Of a stretch of DNA of 64,000 nucleotides, positions 26,905-35,951 are shown piece after piece. Origin of the DNA: Enterococcus pallens ATCC BAA-351 (GTDB taxonomy: Bacteria; Bacillota; Bacilli; Lactobacillales; Enterococcaceae). The translations under genes and the position numbers were made by a program. Where the stretch lies: NCBI RefSeq assembly GCF_000407485.1, contig NZ_ASWD01000003.1, positions 868,001 through 932,000 of the forward strand. The letters are read 5' to 3'. The first letter of the stretch is position 1. Each line of letters starts with the position of its first letter. Below the pieces are notes generated by a model, which had not been told where the DNA came from, ran no database searches, and saw only the letters and a list, made by a program, of their open reading frames with translations.

Positions 26905-29900
26905 TTAAAGTTTTACCTTTTCTTCTTTTAACATTTTATTAGCAGTTGCCATCATTAATCGAATACGGTTTAATTGATTGACAATTGATACTCCTGGATC
27001 ATAATCGATTGCTGCGATGTTAGATTTTGGATACTGGTGACGTAACTCCTTAATCACCCCTTTACCAACTACGTGGTTTGGTAAACAACCAAATGGCTGC
27101 ATGCAAACGATGTTGTTAACCCCTGTTTTTAACAGATCAATCATTTCACCGGTTAAGAACCAGCCTTCACCAGTATGATTCCCGATAGAAAGAATTTTGC
27201 TGGCATCCTCAGCCAATTGATAGATCGAATGAATACCGGTAAAGCGATTAGAGTTGCGTAAAGCTTTATCCATTGGTTTTTCGACTACTTCGATTAATTT
27301 AATGACAAATTCCGCAATATTTTTGCTCTTTTTCGGCATTCCCATATTATCATGCTTCCAAATCTGGTTATATAAGGAATAATTCATGAACCCTACAAGG
27401 TCGGGTACAACTGCTTCGGCCCCTTCTTCTTCTAGTAAACGAACAATATCGTTATTAGCCGTTGGCGAATATTTGACCAGAATTTCTCCTACTACTCCAA
27501 CTTTGGGTTTCACTTCATCCGAAATCGGCACTGTATCAAAATCTTTAATGATTTTTCTCATATTGCGATTAAACTGGGTTAATGAACCATTGCGAACATT
27601 ACCTTCAACTTTTTTCAACCAAGCCTCATGTAAAGCGTCAATTTGACCTTTTTCCAATTCATAAGGACGCGTTCGATAAACAACTCGCTCAAATAAATCG
27701 CCGTAAAGAATTGCTACAACAGCACGTTTTATCATAGGCAGTGTGAACTTAAATCCTGGATTGGATTCGACACCTTTATTCCCCAATGATACCGATACAA
27801 CCGGTACTTGGCCGAAGCCAGCATCAGCTAATGCCTTACGTAACAACGGAATATAGTTGGTTGCACGACAACCGCCTCCAGTTTGGCTCATCATTACACT
27901 GACATTGTTTAAATCATATTTTCCACTTTGTAAAGCTTCAACTAGCTGCCCGATTGAAATAATCGCTGGATAACAAGCATCATTGTTTACGTATTTTAGA
28001 CCAACATTGACTGCTTCACGATCCATAGCCGGCAAACATACGACATTATAGCCAGAAGCCTCTAACGCCACATCAAATAATCCACTTTGATGAATCGGGC
28101 TTAGCATTGGCAAGAGTAGTGTATGCTTCTTACGCATATCTTTCGTAAAAGTAATTTTAGCTGGTTCTTCAAAACGTTGAACAGGTTCAAAATTAGATTT
28201 GTCCCGTTCGTTCACAGCAGCTTTCAAGGAACGTAATCGAATCCTAATAGCACCTAAATTAGAACCTTCATCAATTTTAAGCACCGTATAAATCTTGCCA
28301 TATTGATCCATAATTTCTTCGACCTGATCAGTTGTCACAGCATCTAAGCCGCAGCCAAAGGAATTTAATTGAACTAATTCAAGATTTTTACTTTTGGCAA
28401 CTACGCGAGCAGCCGCATATAACCTAGAATGATATACCCATTGATTGACTACCCGCAAATTGCCTACATCACTTAAATGTGAAACACTGTCTTCTGTTAA
28501 GACATGAAAACCTTCTTGGGTAATAACCTCAGCAATCCCATGATTAATTTCAGGATCAAGGTGATATGGACGACCGGATAGAACAATCCCTCTTTCACCT
28601 TTCTGATTTAACATCATCAGGGTTTCTTCACCTTTACTTCGAATATCATCTTTGAAAGCTTCAAGCTCTTGATATCCATGATGCAATGCCTGAGTAATCT
28701 CATCTTCACTAATTCCTAAATCTTGGAAAGTACGACTCAACACTTTTGCAACCGAAGCTTCGTTAGCTAAATTCAAATACGGATTGCGATAGTCCACTTT
28801 TCCTTCGCGAATGTCATCCACATTGTTCCGAATAACATCGGGGTAACTTTGGACAATTGGACAATTAAAATGATTATCCGCATTCTTGGATTCTTCCCGT
28901 TCAAAAACTACTCCAGGATAGAAAATCATGGGAATCCCTTTGTCAATCAACGCCTGAATATGTCCATGAGCGATTTTAGCTGGGTAACAAGCTGTGTCAC
29001 TTGGAATAGTCTCCATGCCTTGTTCATATAATTCCTTGTTTGAACGAGGCGACAGCTCCACACGAAACCCTAAATCAGTGAAGAAGGTATGCCACAAGGG
29101 ATAATTTTCATACATATTCAAGACACGCGGAATTCCCACTGAGCCGCGAGTAACTTCTTTTTTACGCAACGGACGATATTTAAACAGTCGACGATATTTG
29201 TAATCCACTAAATTTACTTTGCGATCTTCTCGCTTAATTTTGATTCGTGCACCGCGTTCACATCGATTTCCAGTAATGAATTCGCGTCCATCTGAAAAAA
29301 TTGTTACTGTCATCATACAGTTGTTTTCACATAAGCCACAATGAGTGAACTCTTTCTCTGCGGTAAACTCATCTAGTTCAGTTAATGACAGTGTCTGGCT
29401 AGTTACACCAACTTCATAATTTTCTAATGCAATGAGCGCTGCACCATATGCTCCCATCAAACCTGCAATAGATGGCCGCACTACTTCACGTTCGGTAACT
29501 AATTCAAAAGCCCTTAAAACAGCTTCATTGTAAAATGTACCACCTTGGCAAACAATTTTAGCACCTAATTCTTCTGGACGACGTACTTTAATTACTTTAT
29601 AAATAGCGTTTTTAATTACGGAATAGGAAAGTCCAGCCGAAATATCTCCGACAGAGGCTCCTTCTTTTTGAACCTGTTTTACTTTAGAGTTCATAAAGAC
29701 CGTACAACGTGATCCTAAATCAACTGGCGATTGTGATTTCAAAGCTGCTTGAGCGAAATCCTCTACTTTATAGTTTAATGATTTTGCAAAGGTCTCAATA
29801 AATGATCCACACCCGGAAGAGCAGGCCTCATTTAACTGAATAGAAGACAAAGCGCCATCTTTGATAGTCATTGCTTTCATATCTTGACCACCAATATCTA

Positions 29901-31149
29901 AAATAAAATCCACGCCAGGTTGGAAGTGATTCGCTGCTTTGTAGTGAGCCATAGTCTCTACTTCACCAATATCTACCTTCAAAGCATTTTTAATCAGCTG
30001 TTCGCCGTAACCAGTAACGGCCGCTTTCCCGATAAATACATCTTCTGGCAGCTTTTTATATAAATCCTTTAACACGGTCATGGTTGTTTCTAAAGGCTGT
30101 CCTTGATTGTTTCCGTAGAAAGAATACATTAAACGGCCGCTATCATCAATCAGGGTTACTTTAGTGGTCGTTGATCCAGCATCAATCCCTAGAAAAGCTG
30201 CTCCATGATGTTCCTGCAAATCCTTTTCATCAACTAATGCTTGGCTATGACGAGCTCGGAATTCTGCTAAATCCTCTTCATCCTTAAATAAAGGTGTTAA
30301 TCGTTCTGAAGGAGAAAGATGCCCTTCTTCAGCTGTAGTTAAACGTGTAATCAACTGTGCAAGTGTCGTAGCTTCAGCATCCTCAGAATAAAAGGCTGCT
30401 CCCATTGCCACAAATAATTGCGGATTTTCTGGGAATACAACATTTTCAGGTGCAATATCCAAAGTTTCAATAAATCGTTTGCGTAATTCCGACATGAAAT
30501 ATAAAGGACCGCCTAGAAAAGCAATATTCCCTTTAATCTTACGTCCAGCAGCTAAACCGGCAATCGTCTGATTTACTACTGCTTGAAAAATACTTGCAGC
30601 AAGGTCCTCTTTGGCCGCCCCTTCATTAATTAATGGCTGCACATCCGTTTTGGCGAATACGCCACAGCGTGAAGCGATTGGATAGAGAGTTTTATAATTC
30701 TTCGCCAACTCATTCACACCATTAGCATCCGTTTTTAATAAAACTGCCATCTGGTCAATAAAGGCTCCCGTACCTCCCGCACAGCTTCCATTCATACGCT
30801 GCTCCAAGGCACCTTCAAAAAAAGTAATTTTTGCGTCTTCCCCACCTAATTCAATCGCTACATCGGTTTGTGGAATTACCTCTTCCACGGTTCTGGTGCA
30901 GGCAATTACTTCCTGTACAAATGGAATCAACAGAACATCCGCCAGACCCATACCACCAGACCCAGTGATATTCATAGTCAATGGACGATCTTGAACAATC
31001 TCTCGTGCTTCTCTTAATACACGTTCTGTGGCAGCTTTCACATCTGAAAAATGACGTTCATATTTTGAAAACAGACTCCGATTCTCTTCATCTAGGATGA
31101 CTAGTTTGACTGTGGTTGAGCCAACATCGATCCCGGCACGTAATGTCAT
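26905..31149 (-). CDS. Fused 2-hydroxyacyl-CoA dehydratase activase / DUF2229 / HgdB-like Fe-S protein
   Basis: This 1414-residue cytoplasmic protein joins two BadF/BcrA-type ASKHA ATPase domains to a DUF2229 and dehydratase-like C-terminal half. Domain 1 (1 to about 260) has [18 protein letters not shown] and cysteines in GSCAGGTG (C123) and RCGVF (C162). Domain 2 (about 318-580) has [28 protein letters not shown] (C443, C447) and RCTVF (C482). CGLCENNC and NRC (604-630) and later ACYPA, FNCP, FGCG and FGCLP cysteines suggest further Fe-S ligands. Activases use ATP to push low-potential electrons onto a partner cluster. Here activator and acceptor seem fused. The reaction is unknown, and I see no classical dehydratase substrate genes nearby. 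It is divergent from a TetR gene. Confidence 0.85.
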   Translation of the reverse strand: MTLRAGIDVGSTTVKLVILDEENRSLFSKYERHFSDVKAATERVLREAREIVQDRPLTMNITGSGGMGLADVLLIPFVQEVIACTRTVEEVIPQTDVAIELGGEDAKITFFEGALEQRMNGSCAGGTGAFIDQMAVLLKTDANGVNELAKNYKTLYPIASRCGVFAKTDVQPLINEGAAKEDLAASIFQAVVNQTIAGLAAGRKIKGNIAFLGGPLYFMSELRKRFIETLDIAPENVVFPENPQLFVAMGAAFYSEDAEATTLAQLITRLTTAEEGHLSPSERLTPLFKDEEDLAEFRARHSQALVDEKDLQEHHGAAFLGIDAGSTTTKVTLIDDSGRLMYSFYGNNQGQPLETTMTVLKDLYKKLPEDVFIGKAAVTGYGEQLIKNALKVDIGEVETMAHYKAANHFQPGVDFILDIGGQDMKAMTIKDGALSSIQLNEACSSGCGSFIETFAKSLNYKVEDFAQAALKSQSPVDLGSRCTVFMNSKVKQVQKEGASVGDISAGLSYSVIKNAIYKVIKVRRPEELGAKIVCQGGTFYNEAVLRAFELVTEREVVRPSIAGLMGAYGAALIALENYEVGVTSQTLSLTELDEFTAEKEFTHCGLCENNCMMTVTIFSDGREFITGNRCERGARIKIKREDRKVNLVDYKYRRLFKYRPLRKKEVTRGSVGIPRVLNMYENYPLWHTFFTDLGFRVELSPRSNKELYEQGMETIPSDTACYPAKIAHGHIQALIDKGIPMIFYPGVVFEREESKNADNHFNCPIVQSYPDVIRNNVDDIREGKVDYRNPYLNLANEASVAKVLSRTFQDLGISEDEITQALHHGYQELEAFKDDIRSKGEETLMMLNQKGERGIVLSGRPYHLDPEINHGIAEVITQEGFHVLTEDSVSHLSDVGNLRVVNQWVYHSRLYAAARVVAKSKNLELVQLNSFGCGLDAVTTDQVEEIMDQYGKIYTVLKIDEGSNLGAIRIRLRSLKAAVNERDKSNFEPVQRFEEPAKITFTKDMRKKHTLLLPMLSPIHQSGLFDVALEASGYNVVCLPAMDREAVNVGLKYVNNDACYPAIISIGQLVEALQSGKYDLNNVSVMMSQTGGGCRATNYIPLLRKALADAGFGQVPVVSVSLGNKGVESNPGFKFTLPMIKRAVVAILYGDLFERVVYRTRPYELEKGQIDALHEAWLKKVEGNVRNGSLTQFNRNMRKIIKDFDTVPISDEVKPKVGVVGEILVKYSPTANNDIVRLLEEEGAEAVVPDLVGFMNYSLYNQIWKHDNMGMPKKSKNIAEFVIKLIEVVEKPMDKALRNSNRFTGIHSIYQLAEDASKILSIGNHTGEGWFLTGEMIDLLKTGVNNIVCMQPFGCLPNHVVGKGVIKELRHQYPKSNIAAIDYDPGVSIVNQLNRIRLMMATANKMLKEEKVKL

Positions 31150-31183
31150 TTTATTTCCTACCTTCTATTTTTTACGACACATG

Positions 31184-31233
31184 TTGATTATCTTACATCG
31201 TGTTTGTTATACTACTCACGTATATTCTAAAAA
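31184..31233. promoter_or_regulatory. Overlapping divergent promoters of the activase fusion and the TetR gene
   Basis: Plus strand: TTGATT (31184-31189), 18 bases, TATACT (31208-31213), toward the TetR gene. Minus strand: TTTTTA (31228-31233), 16 bases, TATAAC (31206-31211), toward the activase. The two -10 elements share bases, so binding at one would affect both. No clean palindrome was found. Confidence 0.5.
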
Positions 31234-31325
31234 GATTTTGATTAGAAAGCAACAAGCAAATTACCTGTAACTGTGAGATAAGCAACAGTTTATTGCTACT
31301 TGTCGTCAAAAAGAAAGGAATTTCT

Positions 31326-31934
31326 ATGGCAAAAAAAATAGATTTACGTGTAAAGCGCACTCATAAAATGATTGTGGAGGCATTTGTCCACCTCGTTGAG
31401 CAAAAAGGTTATGATAATATCACCGTTCAAGAAATCGCAGATGAAGCAATGATTAATCGAGCTACCTTCTATGCTCATTTCAAGGACAAGCAGGATTTGT
31501 ATGATTTTATTTTCCGTAACGCTGTTGAAGCCTTTGCTTCTGTACTAGATCCCGATCAAATTGTTCAAGGCAACCGCTTGAAGGTAAAACAAATCGAACT
31601 TGTCTTAACCAACATTTATAGAAGAATTCAAGAAAACCGCAAATTCTTTTTGACTATCATGGATGGTTCAGCCAATGAACTATTGCGAAAACAAATTGAA
31701 GAAATTTTAGACGAAAAATATGCTCATGTCTTTAAGCGTCTAAAAATTACGGAAAATGACATTGAAGTACCCATGGATTTCATCTTAGAATACATGACCT
31801 CTATCTTTGTTGGTACTTTGCATTGGTGGATTACTAGTGATACACAAATGCCAGCAGATCATCTAGCTAAGTTAGTAATCAAACTAGTAGGTAATGGTCA
31901 TTTAACCATTCTAGGAATAGAAATTGAACATTAA
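31326..31934 (+). CDS. TetR/AcrR family transcriptional regulator
   Basis: This 202-residue protein has a TetR helix-turn-helix at the N-terminus (RTHKMIVEAFVHLVEQKGYDNITVQEIADEAMINRATFYAHFKDKQDLYDFI). The C-terminal helical ligand domain is of the YbiH/TetR_C_33-like type seen in lactic acid bacteria. The ATG of MAKKIDLRV follows AAAGGAA; an in-frame TTG 33 bases upstream is less likely. It is divergent from the 1414-residue activase fusion with shared promoter DNA, so control of that gene is the simplest inference. Confidence 0.9.
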   Translation: MAKKIDLRVKRTHKMIVEAFVHLVEQKGYDNITVQEIADEAMINRATFYAHFKDKQDLYDFIFRNAVEAFASVLDPDQIVQGNRLKVKQIELVLTNIYRRIQENRKFFLTIMDGSANELLRKQIEEILDEKYAHVFKRLKITENDIEVPMDFILEYMTSIFVGTLHWWITSDTQMPADHLAKLVIKLVGNGHLTILGIEIEH

Positions 31935-31967
31935 AAAAATGGCGAACAAATTTGCTCGCCATTTTTT
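31934..31967. terminator. Bidirectional terminator between the TetR gene and the 58-residue gene
   Basis: Stem AAAATGGCGA / TCGCCATTTT with a 10-base loop, A run on one side and T run on the other; it serves both convergent genes. Confidence 0.9.
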
Positions 31968-31970
31968 ATT

Positions 31971-32147
31971 TTAATGGTTTTTAGCTTTCCACTTGATGGT
32001 ATGTTGTGTTGGACGCATTTTGCGGACCTTCAAGCCTTTTTTCTCTTTGGTATCTAAAGTTACCTCTACCTGATTATCTTTTAAAAGATCGTATACATGC
32101 TCTGCTGCTTCTGTTACCATTTCTTTTATTCTTTTTGCTCGTTCCAT
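31971..32147 (-). CDS. Small conserved-looking basic protein, 58 residues
   Basis: A short gene starts MERAKRIKEMVTEAAEHVYD and ends KWKAKNH. It has a near-ideal ribosome site (GGAGGCGATAAA then ATG) and ends 4 bases before a strong terminator stem. The protein has no signal or membrane segment; the first half is predicted helix and the second half is Lys/Arg-rich. I do not recognise a family. Ribosome site, terminator and codon pattern support a real gene. It lies between the TetR gene and the tRNA-Gln/Tyr pair and could be a nucleic-acid or ribosome-associated protein, but this is only suggested by its charge. Confidence 0.75.
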   Translation of the reverse strand: MERAKRIKEMVTEAAEHVYDLLKDNQVEVTLDTKEKKGLKVRKMRPTQHTIKWKAKNH

Positions 32148-32240
32148 TTTATCGCCTCCGATATAAGAATTCGTCTATTTTTCTTTCCTTACTATTATTT
32201 TACTATATTTTTCTTTTTGACGCTTAGGTAACGGCTGGGC

Positions 32241-32270
32241 AAAAAAAATAGCCAGATCATAATCTGACTA
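32241..32270 (-). terminator. Terminator of the tRNA-Tyr/tRNA-Gln transcript
   Basis: Stem TAGtCAGAT / ATCTGgCTA with one G-T pair, then a run of eight T on the minus strand, 7 bases after tRNA-Gln. Confidence 0.9.
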
Positions 32271-32276
32271 GAAGTA

Positions 32277-32348
32277 CTGGGGTAGCTGGATTCGAACCAA
32301 CGCATGAGGGAGTCAAAGTCCCTTGCCTTACCGCTTGGCTATACCCCA
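32277..32348 (-). tRNA. tRNA-Gln (anticodon UUG)
   Basis: A 72-base cloverleaf on the minus strand: acceptor TGGGGTA / TACCCCA with discriminator G, T-arm GTTCGAATC, and anticodon loop ACTTTGACT giving UUG. The CCA end is not encoded. It is co-transcribed after tRNA-Tyr, with 4 bases between. Confidence 0.95.
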
Positions 32349-32352
32349 ATGA

Positions 32353-32433
32353 TGGAGGAAAGTGGATTCGAACCACTGAACCCTAAGGAACGGATTTACA
32401 GTCCGTCGCGTTTAGCCACTTCGCTATTCCTCC
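32353..32433 (-). tRNA. tRNA-Tyr (anticodon GUA)
   Basis: An 81-base gene on the minus strand: acceptor GGAGGAA / TTCCTCC with discriminator A, anticodon loop ACTGTAAAT giving GUA, a long variable arm typical of bacterial tRNA-Tyr, and T-loop GGTTCGAATCC. CCA is not encoded. Confidence 0.95.
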
Positions 32434-32502
32434 ATATTTAAAACAAATCCCAAAGTCGGAACTTGCATTCTTTGAAAGGTTTCTTAAAAACCCGACTCAG
32501 TT

Positions 32503-32531
32503 ATAATACCGAATTTCAAAAAAAAATGCAA
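32503..32531 (-). promoter_or_regulatory. Promoter of the tRNA operon
   Basis: Minus strand TTGCAT, 17 bases (T-rich), TATTAT, about 70 bases upstream of tRNA-Tyr and directly after the DUF2969 gene. Confidence 0.65.
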
Positions 32532-32549
32532 GTACTTTTCTTCATTTTT

Positions 32550-32780
32550 TTAATCATGAAGATTCCAATTTCGAATGACCGCTTCAATCCCGTCATCAAG
32601 GGACTTTGCAGCACCTAAAGAATTACCATCAACAAAGATTTGGAAATTTTTTCCATCAGGAATCAGCTCGCCAATGATTTTTTTTCCAATCACTAACTGA
32701 ATAACTTCAATAGTTTTTCCATTCACTTGCTTTTGAGCATCTTGAATTTGTACTTGGATGTCTTTGTTCTTTTTTGCCAT
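32550..32780 (-). CDS. DUF2969 domain-containing protein
   Basis: This 76-residue soluble protein starts AKKNKDIQVQIQDAQKQVNG. It has the IGKKIIGELIPDGKNFQIFVDGNSLGAAKSLDDGIEAVIRNWNL pattern of DUF2969, a small family largely confined to Lactobacillales, of unknown function. GAGG is eight bases before the chosen ATG; a GTG nine bases upstream overlaps the ribosome site and is rejected. It has its own promoter and is followed by the tRNA operon. Confidence 0.88.
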   Translation of the reverse strand: MAKKNKDIQVQIQDAQKQVNGKTIEVIQLVIGKKIIGELIPDGKNFQIFVDGNSLGAAKSLDDGIEAVIRNWNLHD

Positions 32781-32801
32781 TGCTTTCACCTCGCGAAATC
32801 C

Positions 32802-32830
32802 ATTGTAGCATAACCTAAGGCTGAAAACAA
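32802..32830 (-). promoter_or_regulatory. Promoter of the DUF2969 gene
   Basis: Minus strand TTGTTT, 17 bases, TGC-TACAAT (extended -10). The -35 overlaps the T run of the preceding terminator. Confidence 0.6.
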
Positions 32831-32857
32831 AACTGACCGCCAGAAGCGGTCAGTTTT
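32829..32857 (-). terminator. Terminator of the liv operon
   Basis: Stem AAAACTGACCGC / GCGGTCAGTTTT with a 5-base loop, followed by GTTTTC on the minus strand, 5 bases after the CBS-ACT gene. Confidence 0.9.
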
Positions 32858-32861
32858 GTCT

Positions 32862-33506
32862 TTAAGGGTTCGTTAAAACAGCCTGTGTTACTTCAAAACC
32901 TGCTTGCTCCAGCAAAGTTTTTATTTTTTCAGGCTCTTTGGCTTGCATTTGCAGCTCAACGATTGCAGCACCATCCACATGATCAATAATCACTGTTAAA
33001 ATACTATAATCATTATCAGCCAGTACCTTAGCAATTTCTGCTAAGACACCCTTTTTATCTTCTTGAATGCGCACCTGGATGCGGCTTCCACCTTCATGAT
33101 AGCCAGCCAACTTCAAAAACGCATCAAAAATATCATTGTTCGTGATAATACCTACTAACTGGTCATTGTCTAAAACAGGAAGAACAGCGATATTATTTTT
33201 CCGCATTGTATAAACTGCGTCCTCTAGCTGAGCTTTAGGCTGGATTGTTTTTACGTCTTTAATCATTACATCAGCAACAACCGTTTTATTTAACAAGTAG
33301 TTTGCTTCATATACACTCAAAGAGGTCGCTTTGGAAGGTAGAGCCTCTTGAATAGTTCCTTCAGTGATTAAGCCCACCAATTTACCATTGTCAATGACTG
33401 GTAAACGATGAATATCATGCTTTTTCATTAAATCCACTGCATCAAATATCTTAGTTTGTGGATCAACCACCACTAAATCAGCGGACATAAAATCTTTTAC
33501 GCTCAT
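32862..33506 (-). CDS. CBS domain pair plus ACT domain protein (AcuB-like)
   Basis: This 214-residue cytoplasmic protein has two CBS domains (about residues 1-130, MSADLVVVDPQTKIFDAVDLMKKHDIHRLPV and VKTIQPKAQLEDAVYTMRKNNIAVLPV). A C-terminal ACT domain (about 138-210, RIQVRIQEDKKGVLAEIAKVLADNDYSI) follows. CBS pairs bind adenine nucleotides and ACT domains often bind amino acids, so the protein looks like a combined energy/amino-acid sensor. It starts 3 bases after the livF stop with its own AGGAGG, making it the last gene of the branched-chain amino acid transport operon. An AcuB-like name reflects architecture only; no acetoin genes are here. Confidence 0.88.
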   Translation of the reverse strand: MSVKDFMSADLVVVDPQTKIFDAVDLMKKHDIHRLPVIDNGKLVGLITEGTIQEALPSKATSLSVYEANYLLNKTVVADVMIKDVKTIQPKAQLEDAVYTMRKNNIAVLPVLDNDQLVGIITNNDIFDAFLKLAGYHEGGSRIQVRIQEDKKGVLAEIAKVLADNDYSILTVIIDHVDGAAIVELQMQAKEPEKIKTLLEQAGFEVTQAVLTNP

Positions 33507-33509
33507 TTT

Positions 33510-34211
33510 TTATCCTCCTAAGTATGCTTTCTTCACTTCATCACTTGCCAAGAGCTCTGCACCAGTACCCTCTAAAACAACTTTACCAGTTTCCAGCACA
33601 TACCCTCGATTAGCAATCGACAGAGCCATTTTAGCATTTTGTTCAATCAGCAGAACTGTTGTCCCTTGCTGCTGAATTTCTTGGATAATGTTAAATATCT
33701 CTTTAATGAAGATTGGCGCCAGACCCATTGATGGCTCATCTAGAAGTAACAAACGTGGTTTAGACATTAATGCCCGCCCCATTGCCAGCATTTGCTGTTC
33801 TCCACCAGATAGAGTCGAAGCATCTTGTGTACGACGTTCCTTCAGAATTGGGAACTTTTGGAAAATTGCTTCGTATTCTTCTCCCAGGTTGCCATCTTTA
33901 CGCAAGAAAGCGCCCATTTCAAGATTTTCTTGAACTGTTAGTCCTGAAAAAACATGTCGCCCTTCTGGAACTTGAGAAATTCCTTTAGCCACGATTTTTT
34001 GCGGTTGGCGCTTTTGAATTTCTTCTCCTTCAAAAGTAATTTTGCCGTTTGAAGGTTGAATTAAACCTGAAATCGTGCGCAAAATGGTTGTTTTTCCCGC
34101 ACCATTAGCTCCAATCAATGAAACAATTTCACCCTCATTAACTTCGAAATTTACGTCACGAACCGCTTGAATAACACCATAATGTACAGAAAGATTTTCT
34201 ATTTTCAGCAT
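33510..34211 (-). CDS. livF: Branched-chain amino acid ABC transporter ATP-binding protein LivF
   Basis: This 233-residue ATPase has Walker A GANGAGKTTILR, signature LSGGEQQMLAMGRALM and Walker B LLLLDEPSMGLAP. The VPEGRHVFSGLTVQENLEMGA segment is diagnostic of LivF. Its ATG overlaps the livG stop (TAATG). It pairs with LivG to power the LivH-LivM permease. Confidence 0.94.
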   Translation of the reverse strand: MLKIENLSVHYGVIQAVRDVNFEVNEGEIVSLIGANGAGKTTILRTISGLIQPSNGKITFEGEEIQKRQPQKIVAKGISQVPEGRHVFSGLTVQENLEMGAFLRKDGNLGEEYEAIFQKFPILKERRTQDASTLSGGEQQMLAMGRALMSKPRLLLLDEPSMGLAPIFIKEIFNIIQEIQQQGTTVLLIEQNAKMALSIANRGYVLETGKVVLEGTGAELLASDEVKKAYLGG

Positions 34212-34987
34212 TATAGGTCACCTCCCAGATAGGCTTTGATTACCTCTGGATTAGATTTAATCTCTTCTGGCGTACCTTCTGCCAATACCCGACCGTATTC
34301 CAAAACATAAATACGCTCGCATACTTCCATAACCAAGCTCATATCATGTTCAATCAAAAGAATCGTAATTTGGAATTCCTTTTGAACTTTACGAATTAAT
34401 TCAGTTAGTTCAGCTGTTTCCTGTGGATTCATTCCCGCTGCTGGTTCATCCAAAAACAGGATTTTCGGATGTGTTGCCAACGCTCGAACGATTTCCAATC
34501 GGCGCTGTTCCCCATAAGGCAGATTACGCGCTAAATTATCAGCTTTATCCTGCAAATCAAATATTGCCAGTAATTCCATTGCTTCTTTTTTTAGTTCTTC
34601 TTCCTTTTTATAAAAGCTAGGTAGTCGGAAAACACTAGAAATGAAGCTTTCTGAATTTTTGCTGTTCATGGCAATTAGTACGTTATCTAATACTGTTAAG
34701 TCTTTAAATAGACGAATATTTTGAAATGTACGACCTAAGCCTAAATCGGCAATCTTATAGGGCTTTTTGCCATTAAGTCGGACAGCTTGTCCCTTATCTT
34801 CTAGCAGTACATCGCCCTCACTAGGTTCATATACCCCCGTGATCAAGTTGAACAAAGTTGTTTTTCCTGCTCCATTTGGTCCAATTAAGCCAATCAGCTG
34901 ATTGTTGTCCAATTGCATATTTACATTAGAGACAGCCGCCAGCCCACCGAAATTTTTGGTTAAATCTTTAATTTCCAATAGAGGCAT
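34211..34987 (-). CDS. livG: Branched-chain amino acid ABC transporter ATP-binding protein LivG
   Basis: This 258-residue ATPase has Walker A GPNGAGKTTLFNLITGVYEPSEG, the LivG-typical GLGRTFQNIRLFKDLTVLDNVLIAM, a LPYGEQRRLEIVRALA signature and Walker B ILFLDEPAAGMNP. LPYGEQ replacing LSGGQ is normal for LivG. I chose the second ATG (34987), nine bases after AAGGAG; the first ATG touches the ribosome site. It overlaps the end of livM by 20 bases. Confidence 0.93.
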   Translation of the reverse strand: MPLLEIKDLTKNFGGLAAVSNVNMQLDNNQLIGLIGPNGAGKTTLFNLITGVYEPSEGDVLLEDKGQAVRLNGKKPYKIADLGLGRTFQNIRLFKDLTVLDNVLIAMNSKNSESFISSVFRLPSFYKKEEELKKEAMELLAIFDLQDKADNLARNLPYGEQRRLEIVRALATHPKILFLDEPAAGMNPQETAELTELIRKVQKEFQITILLIEHDMSLVMEVCERIYVLEYGRVLAEGTPEEIKSNPEVIKAYLGGDL

Positions 34988-35942
34988 TTTGGTCATCTCC
35001 TTTTTTTGCTTTGTTAAAAATTTTCTTCACTGACAGTTCTTTTGTACCTAATAAACCGCCTGGTTTGAAGATCATCAAAATGATTAGTGCCAATGCATAG
35101 ATAATCATACGTAATGCTCCAAAGTCCTGTAGGTACATATTGATAATGCCTAATAGAATTGCTGCAATAAAACTACCAGTAACACTACCAATTCCACCTA
35201 AAACGACCATAATCAAAATATCAATTGATTTCGTAAAGGCAAAATCCTTTGGTGCAATAGATTGTAAATATCCGGCATATAATGCTCCTGCCACACTAGC
35301 AGTCATAGCACCAATAGTAAAAGCCATTACTTTATATTTAGTCGTATTTACTCCCATTGATTCCGCTGCAATTTCATCTTCACGAATGGCAGTAGTTGCC
35401 CGACCAGCACCAGAATGAATATAGTTTACAACAATCAGAGTTGTTACTGCCATAAAGCCATATACCATCTGCCAGTCAACAAATGGTAAAATACCAAAAA
35501 TACCTGAAGGACCATTAGTAATATCCTTCATATTGATAATCAAAATACGGATAATTTCCGCAACACCTAATGTAGCAATGGCTAAATAATCTCCACTTAA
35601 ACGTAAGGTTGGAATCCCTACGATAACAGCTACTATACCAGCTAGGACTACCCCTACTGCCATTCCTAAAAAGAAGCCCGCATAGGTTGGATTGCTCATA
35701 GAGATTAAAGCTGCGGCGTACGCACCAATTGCCATAAATCCCGCATGTCCTAGAGAAAATTGTCCAGCAAAACCGATAATCAAATTCAGCCCTACCGCTA
35801 AAATGACATTGATTCCAATTTGAACAATGATATTATCTAAAAACAAATTGACCATTCCAGCCGAATAACAAATGTACAAAGCCAAATAACCGGCAATAAT
35901 TAAAGCGAGCCAAATCAAATTGTATTTTAAATTCTTTTTCAT
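34968..35942 (-). CDS. livM: Branched-chain amino acid ABC transporter permease LivM
   Basis: This 324-residue membrane protein has about nine or ten helices. It carries the LivM motifs GFAGQFSLGHAGFMAIGAY, TLRLSGDYLAIATLGVAEIIRI, NGPSGI and VLGGIGSVTGSFIAA. The ATG at 35942 has AGGTG six bases upstream; the in-frame GTG nine bases earlier lies within that site. The C-terminus overlaps livG, implying translational coupling. Confidence 0.93.
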   Translation of the reverse strand: MKKNLKYNLIWLALIIAGYLALYICYSAGMVNLFLDNIIVQIGINVILAVGLNLIIGFAGQFSLGHAGFMAIGAYAAALISMSNPTYAGFFLGMAVGVVLAGIVAVIVGIPTLRLSGDYLAIATLGVAEIIRILIINMKDITNGPSGIFGILPFVDWQMVYGFMAVTTLIVVNYIHSGAGRATTAIREDEIAAESMGVNTTKYKVMAFTIGAMTASVAGALYAGYLQSIAPKDFAFTKSIDILIMVVLGGIGSVTGSFIAAILLGIINMYLQDFGALRMIIYALALIILMIFKPGGLLGTKELSVKKIFNKAKKGDDQNASIGN

Positions 35943-35951
35943 TTGATTCAC

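Noticed and set aside
31150-31325. Clean TetR operator between the activase gene and the TetR gene
   Set aside because: Only weak partial inverted repeats (around 31175-31205 and 31275-31305) are present; not enough to call a site.
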